Of a stretch of DNA of 64,000 bases, positions 60,300-64,000 are shown piece after piece; within the stretch, counting starts at the first letter, position 1; each line of letters opens with the position of its first letter. The DNA lies in the NCBI GenBank assembly GCA_021234155.1, contig JAJEKV010000002.1:774295-838294 (forward strand). Direction: 5' to 3'. Below the pieces are notes generated by a model, which saw only the letters and a program-made list of their open reading frames with translations, was not told where the DNA came from and searched no databases. The DNA comes from Isoetes taiwanensis. Taxonomy: Eukaryota > Streptophyta > Lycopodiopsida > Isoetales > Isoetaceae. The position numbers were made by a program, and so were the translations under genes.

Positions 60300-61853
60300 T
60301 GTGGCGTTCCCAACGTATTTATAATGGTCTACTATAATGACACGCATAAATACAAAGCACGTCCTCCCCCCAAGGGTACCATGGGGGTAAGGATTAAATT
60401 AGCTATGCTAATTTAACACATTAATAATAATAACCTATAACCTAGGAAATTAGGCTAATTACCATTTGGGAAGGCACCACCCAATCGATTGGGCGGCATG
60501 GGGATTGCCAAGTTTGGATGCCAACTTGACCCCTATCCCGGGATTGACTCCCTCAAGATCGACCAAGGAAGGCCGGGAGAGTCATCGCCATCGGACTGCT
60601 TAAGATCACCATATCGCCCCCTCGCGGAAGTAACAATGAATTCTCAACTCTCGTAAGATGGAGGCCCCATGGAACGAGTCCGGCCAGGTAATTCAGGTAG
60701 GTGGCTATGTGAATTCTAGTTAACACTTGGTTGTGTCCGCCTCTCGTTTCTCTTTGTAAATCAATCATAGAAACTAACCCTTGATTGTACAAACAAGTTC
60801 TCTTTATATTCAATTGGTTCTTACTCGAAAAAGGATGGATTGTTAGTTCTTTGTTTAATCGACTCCAAACGGGATTCACGGGGTAGAGGCCTCCGGAACT
60901 GTATTGTAGTATGCTCCTAGATAGCTCGTAGAGTCCCATTAAATTGCGGCCAGGCACAAGAACCCACCGGTCCTAGATGCTATGGTCCGGCTTAGCACCG
61001 CATAAGGAAACAGTTGGTGACATGAGGGGTGGGGTCTTGCATGAGCATACAAGGCTCCACGGAGACTCCTACATGGGCTAGGGCGATAGCCGTCACGCGT
61101 TGAGGGGAGGGCATGGGTCCGACACTCCCCGGGTGTAGTGGTGTGATCCGTATGGAGCACCATGCACTTTGAGTAGATTTAGGGTGAGTAAGATGCACGG
61201 ATGCGGGTCGCCGATGCGCACGTATTCTCTAGCTCACCCATGAAACCACCGTGGATTCTGGAAGGGGACGCTTCCCCCGACCGCCTCATCGGACCAGCGG
61301 CCATGAACCCGGAGTAGGCTCAGAGGGTGATGCCCGAAGTCTGCGTCTCCGGAAGGCTATAAGCCGGCCATAGCATGAATTGACCCATCGCAAAGTGTGC
61401 ACGGGGAGGGGCGGATGGAGTGGACAACCCTAGCCAATGTTCCACGCCACCCAACGCCATGCCAAGACTTCGGTCTCACGATTCTCTTGAGGCCCGGCCG
61501 TCGATGATCGATCCTCATGGAAGTCCGAGCGGGGTAGAACCCGGGGTTTGGGTGTTTTCTTAGGATTAGATGCATATTCTATGCCGTTGGTATTTTGATG
61601 GATCGCCACCCTTCGTGGGTGGTTATTTATGTATATTCGTGGTTGCGGTGCTAACCCTTGTATTCATGCTTCCCGACGTAGGAGTCCCATTGAAGGCGGG
61701 CGAATGACCCCTTCAGTGTCCTTCTTCGGGCCTCATTTCATAGATGGCCCGAAACAGACGGAGGGCCCCCCGCTCATGGTGAGATGATCGCCATGGAGGG
61801 GAAAAGTCCCCATGTATACGTCCGGTGGTCGATTATATATTCCTAGGGAGCCA
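60300..61853 (+). mobile_element. Candidate long LTR (Ty3/gypsy-like)
   Basis: It begins TGTGGCGTTCCCAACG, similar to starts of many plant gypsy LTRs, and ends GGGAGCCA three bases before a primer-binding site. The ~1.55-kb stretch has no conserved frame. No second LTR or pol domain is inside the window, so the 3' part is missing or beyond the edge. The evidence is the ends plus PBS only. Confidence 0.45.
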
Positions 61854-61856
61854 CGG

Positions 61857-61868
61857 TGGTATCGAGCC
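61857..61868 (+). other. Primer-binding site for initiator tRNA-Met
   Basis: TGGTATCGAGCC corresponds to the expected TGGTATCAGAGCC with one A missing, the same deviation as in the copia element. It supports an LTR ending just upstream and an interior running rightwards from about 61869. Confidence 0.65.
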
Positions 61869-62159
61869 GTGATTTCGGTTGCTCAAAATCATAGCATGGC
61901 CAAACACTAACTTCGTATACGGTAGTTAGGAGGAGGCTAAGTCAATGTGTCGTTAGTTCTCTTTGTTGTTTGGCTTGGTGTTAGGTTAAGTTAAGAAATT
62001 GTAGCTTTGAAGTGGAGGGGCCAAGATTGGAGGCCTAACAGGTGTCAGTGGGTAGCTCAAATGAACGAAGGGGATGGTTTCCTTGGATCGGGCGTACTTA
62101 AATTACCCTAGAACAGTCAACTCCAGGCGAAAAATAGTCAAGGGCAGGCCCAAAAACGA
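61869..62159. other. Probable retroelement leader, non-coding
   Basis: Sequence directly after the PBS with no frame of note. It would be the untranslated leader if the LTR call is right. Confidence 0.35.
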
Positions 62160-62345
62160 ATTCGGGCGCCGCTTGCTTTTTGTCGCTTTGCAGTCGAGTT
62201 GGAAGCGCCCGAAATGCTGTCGGCGCCCGACCCGTCAGACTCGAGTCAACGCGGGCCCGCCAGGTCAACTCGGGCGCCGCTTGCATTTCGACGACACCCA
62301 GTCGAGGCAGAAATCCATATAATGCCATCGGCGCCCGACCGTATG
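62160..62345. repeat. GC-rich tandem repeat, 107-bp unit
   Basis: TCGGGCGCCGCTTGC recurs at 62162 and 62269, and CGGCGCCCGACC recurs at about 62221 and 62331. Frames across it are open on both strands because of composition, so no gene is called. Confidence 0.65.
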
Positions 62346-62622
62346 TGGCGCGTATTTCCGCCGTATAATTTTTTTAATAATAAAATTTTGAAGTTAATAA
62401 GAAAAAAAAAAAATTTTGAAATTTTAAAAGTTAATTGGCCGTTTAGCAAACCATTTCCTGTCATTTGCTTTTGCTTCCGCGCCTCCAACCGCCTGAGCCG
62501 CCCTCCGCCATCGCCGCCAGACCAGACCTTGCTCCTGCGCCCTTGTGCCTTGTGCATCTTAGCGCCCCCTTTGCCATCCTCTTCGCCGCCAGCGCCTCAC
62601 TATTCCCTATGGCCATCTGTTG
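62346..62622. other. AT-rich then CCGCC-rich spacer
   Basis: An A-rich run (62401-62412) is followed by a pyrimidine-rich GC stretch ahead of the 518-bp tandem repeat. No gene recognised. Confidence 0.4.
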
Positions 62623-63140
62623 GTGTTTGGGGTTCTTGGCATCACCTTGCAGCAGCAGTCCATGACTGCCGGATGCCACAAGGCTGCCACAAATGCTCAT
62701 GGATCAACAAAAGAAGATGGGAAGAACTCCAAGAACAAGAACAAAGCAAAGAATGAACAAAACAGAATCATATTGATGCTCCAAAAGGAGGTGCTCCAAA
62801 ACGTGAGCAAAAACCTAAACAATGAGAGGAAATGCTCTCTCTAAATAGTAGAGCAAAACCCTAACCCTAAATGATATCTCACCCTCCACAGATCTAGGCT
62901 AAATCTGGGCCATAGATTGTGGGGTCCAATATGACAAATACATGTGGCATATGCCACCTACCATATATATGGGCTAAATCTGGGCCCTAGATCAAGTGGT
63001 CCAATGTGATGAATACATGTGGCCTATGCCACTCATATATATGTTTAGCCCAAAGGGCTAACACTCCCCCCCACCACACCAAACTATGTAGAACCTTTAT
63101 AACATCAGGTTAAACATTTACAACAGTGGCAAAAGTGAGG
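62623..63140 (+). repeat. 518-bp tandem duplication, unit 1
   Basis: Identical to 63141-63658 at every position I compared. It holds a short open frame to 62844 (ITLQQQSMTAGCHKAATNAH, then a Lys/Asn-rich stretch). It also has a double telomere-like motif AAACCCTAACCCTAAA (62856-62871) and a ~93-bp internal tandem around CTAAATCTGGGCC. Confidence 0.95.
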
Positions 63141-63658
63141 GTGTTTGGGGTTCTTGGCATCACCTTGCAGCAGCAGTCCATGACTGCCGGATGCCACAAG
63201 GCTGCCACAAATGCTCATGGATCAACAAAAGAAGATGGGAAGAACTCCAAGAACAAGAACAAAGCAAAGAATGAACAAAACAGAATCATATTGATGCTCC
63301 AAAAGGAGGTGCTCCAAAACGTGAGCAAAAACCTAAACAATGAGAGGAAATGCTCTCTCTAAATAGTAGAGCAAAACCCTAACCCTAAATGATATCTCAC
63401 CCTCCACAGATCTAGGCTAAATCTGGGCCATAGATTGTGGGGTCCAATATGACAAATACATGTGGCATATGCCACCTACCATATATATGGGCTAAATCTG
63501 GGCCCTAGATCAAGTGGTCCAATGTGATGAATACATGTGGCCTATGCCACTCATATATATGTTTAGCCCAAAGGGCTAACACTCCCCCCCACCACACCAA
63601 ACTATGTAGAACCTTTATAACATCAGGTTAAACATTTACAACAGTGGCAAAAGTGAGG
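63141..63658 (+). repeat. 518-bp tandem duplication, unit 2
   Basis: Perfect second copy, including the same short frame (to 63362), the AAACCCTAACCCTAAA motif at 63374-63389 and a seven-C run. The downstream unique DNA begins GGAAATAATG at 63659. The identity points to a very recent event or an assembly effect. Confidence 0.95.
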
Positions 63659-64000
63659 GGAAATAATGATAATGTCGCCGAAAATTCTTGACCCAAAAAT
63701 GCAAATGTCGATGAAGTACAGAAATCATGAGAGGTTGAGAAGGCTGTCACCACTTCTCTTGAGCTTGCCACAAGCTCCTTTAATGCCATAGAAGTTGAAT
63801 CTAATGTTGAGAAGGCTGTCACCACTTCTCATAGAGCTTGCCACTTAGCTCCGAATACATGCGCCAATCAAAGTGTGTTGTAATGTGTTGAACAAAAATT
63901 TGGAAAGAAAAATTGTTGAAGGGGCGAAAGGTCCTAAGGTCGGTGTTGAACTTGAAAAGTTGTCAGGAGTTGAAACTGATGGAAGGGCGGAAGGCAAGTC
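63659..64000 (+). pseudogene. Coding-like remnant at the window edge
   Basis: One frame reads NNDNVAENS, then VEKAVTTSLELATSSFNAIE, then a second VEKAVTTS, with stops between. The repeated VEKAVTTS block (63738-63760 and about 63810) suggests a short protein repeat. The rest runs off the window. Unidentified. Confidence 0.3.

Noticed and set aside
62199-62756. 185-codon plus-strand frame
   Set aside because: It runs through a 107-bp GC-rich tandem repeat, an A-rich run and the 518-bp duplicated unit, with composition changes and no domain. It is overlapped by equally long minus frames.
62856-62871. AAACCCTAACCCTAAA as an interstitial telomere
   Set aside because: Only two telomere-like units; too short to be telomeric DNA. 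Noted as a possible promoter motif only.

Overview
The window is nuclear DNA of a land plant and almost all of it is repetitive. The clearest evidence for a plant is an intron-containing cytosolic ribosomal protein L19 gene with telo-box (AAACCCTA / TTTAGGG) motifs in its leader. Two retroelement primer-binding sites match plant initiator tRNA-Met, and there are Ty1/copia, LINE and CACTA elements. The species cannot be named from this. The L19 sequence is at least compatible with a non-flowering lineage, but that is a weak impression.

Layout. (1) 0-6 kb: an intronless 408-residue gene of unknown function (minus strand), a decayed LINE, then RPL19 with five coding exons. (2) 6-20 kb: sparse sequence with a dispersed ~1.1-kb repeat (called R here), a SINE-like insertion, an FCP1-type phosphatase domain fragment, a decayed paralogue of the 408-residue gene, two fold-back DNA elements (one a CACTA-type MITE with a 3-bp target duplication), short tandem repeats, and clusters of a palindrome TTTTCGCACCGT-N4-ACGGTGCGAAAA. 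(3) 20.07-32.8 kb and 36.24-51.8 kb: two copies of one large segment. Each has a hypothetical coding fragment, AT-rich DNA, a 19-bp minisatellite and an inverted-repeat region R'. Copy 1 has gained a complete Ty1/copia element (25.17-30.15 kb) inside the minisatellite. Copy 2 has gained a 7.9-kb CACTA element (38.78-46.64 kb). Each copy is the empty site for the other's insertion. A third minisatellite array (33.5-36.0 kb) lies between them. (4) 51.8-54.7 kb: a decayed LINE with a long CT microsatellite at its 3' end. (5) 55-64 kb: tandem repeats, a third 532-bp copy of the minisatellite border, coding-like remnants, a candidate long LTR with primer-binding site, and a perfect 518-bp tandem duplication.

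Only RPL19 is a confidently functional host gene. The 408-residue frame is intact but unidentified. No operon, CRISPR array, rRNA or convincing tRNA gene is present. I did not find a new multi-gene system. The most unusual features are the self-complementary minisatellite with its 57-bp higher-order unit, the palindrome family that sits 3' of both the unknown gene and its decayed copy, the CACTA element carrying tandem cassettes, and a systematic difference pattern between repeat copies centred on CAG/CTG sites that looks like a sequencing artefact at methylated CHG positions.
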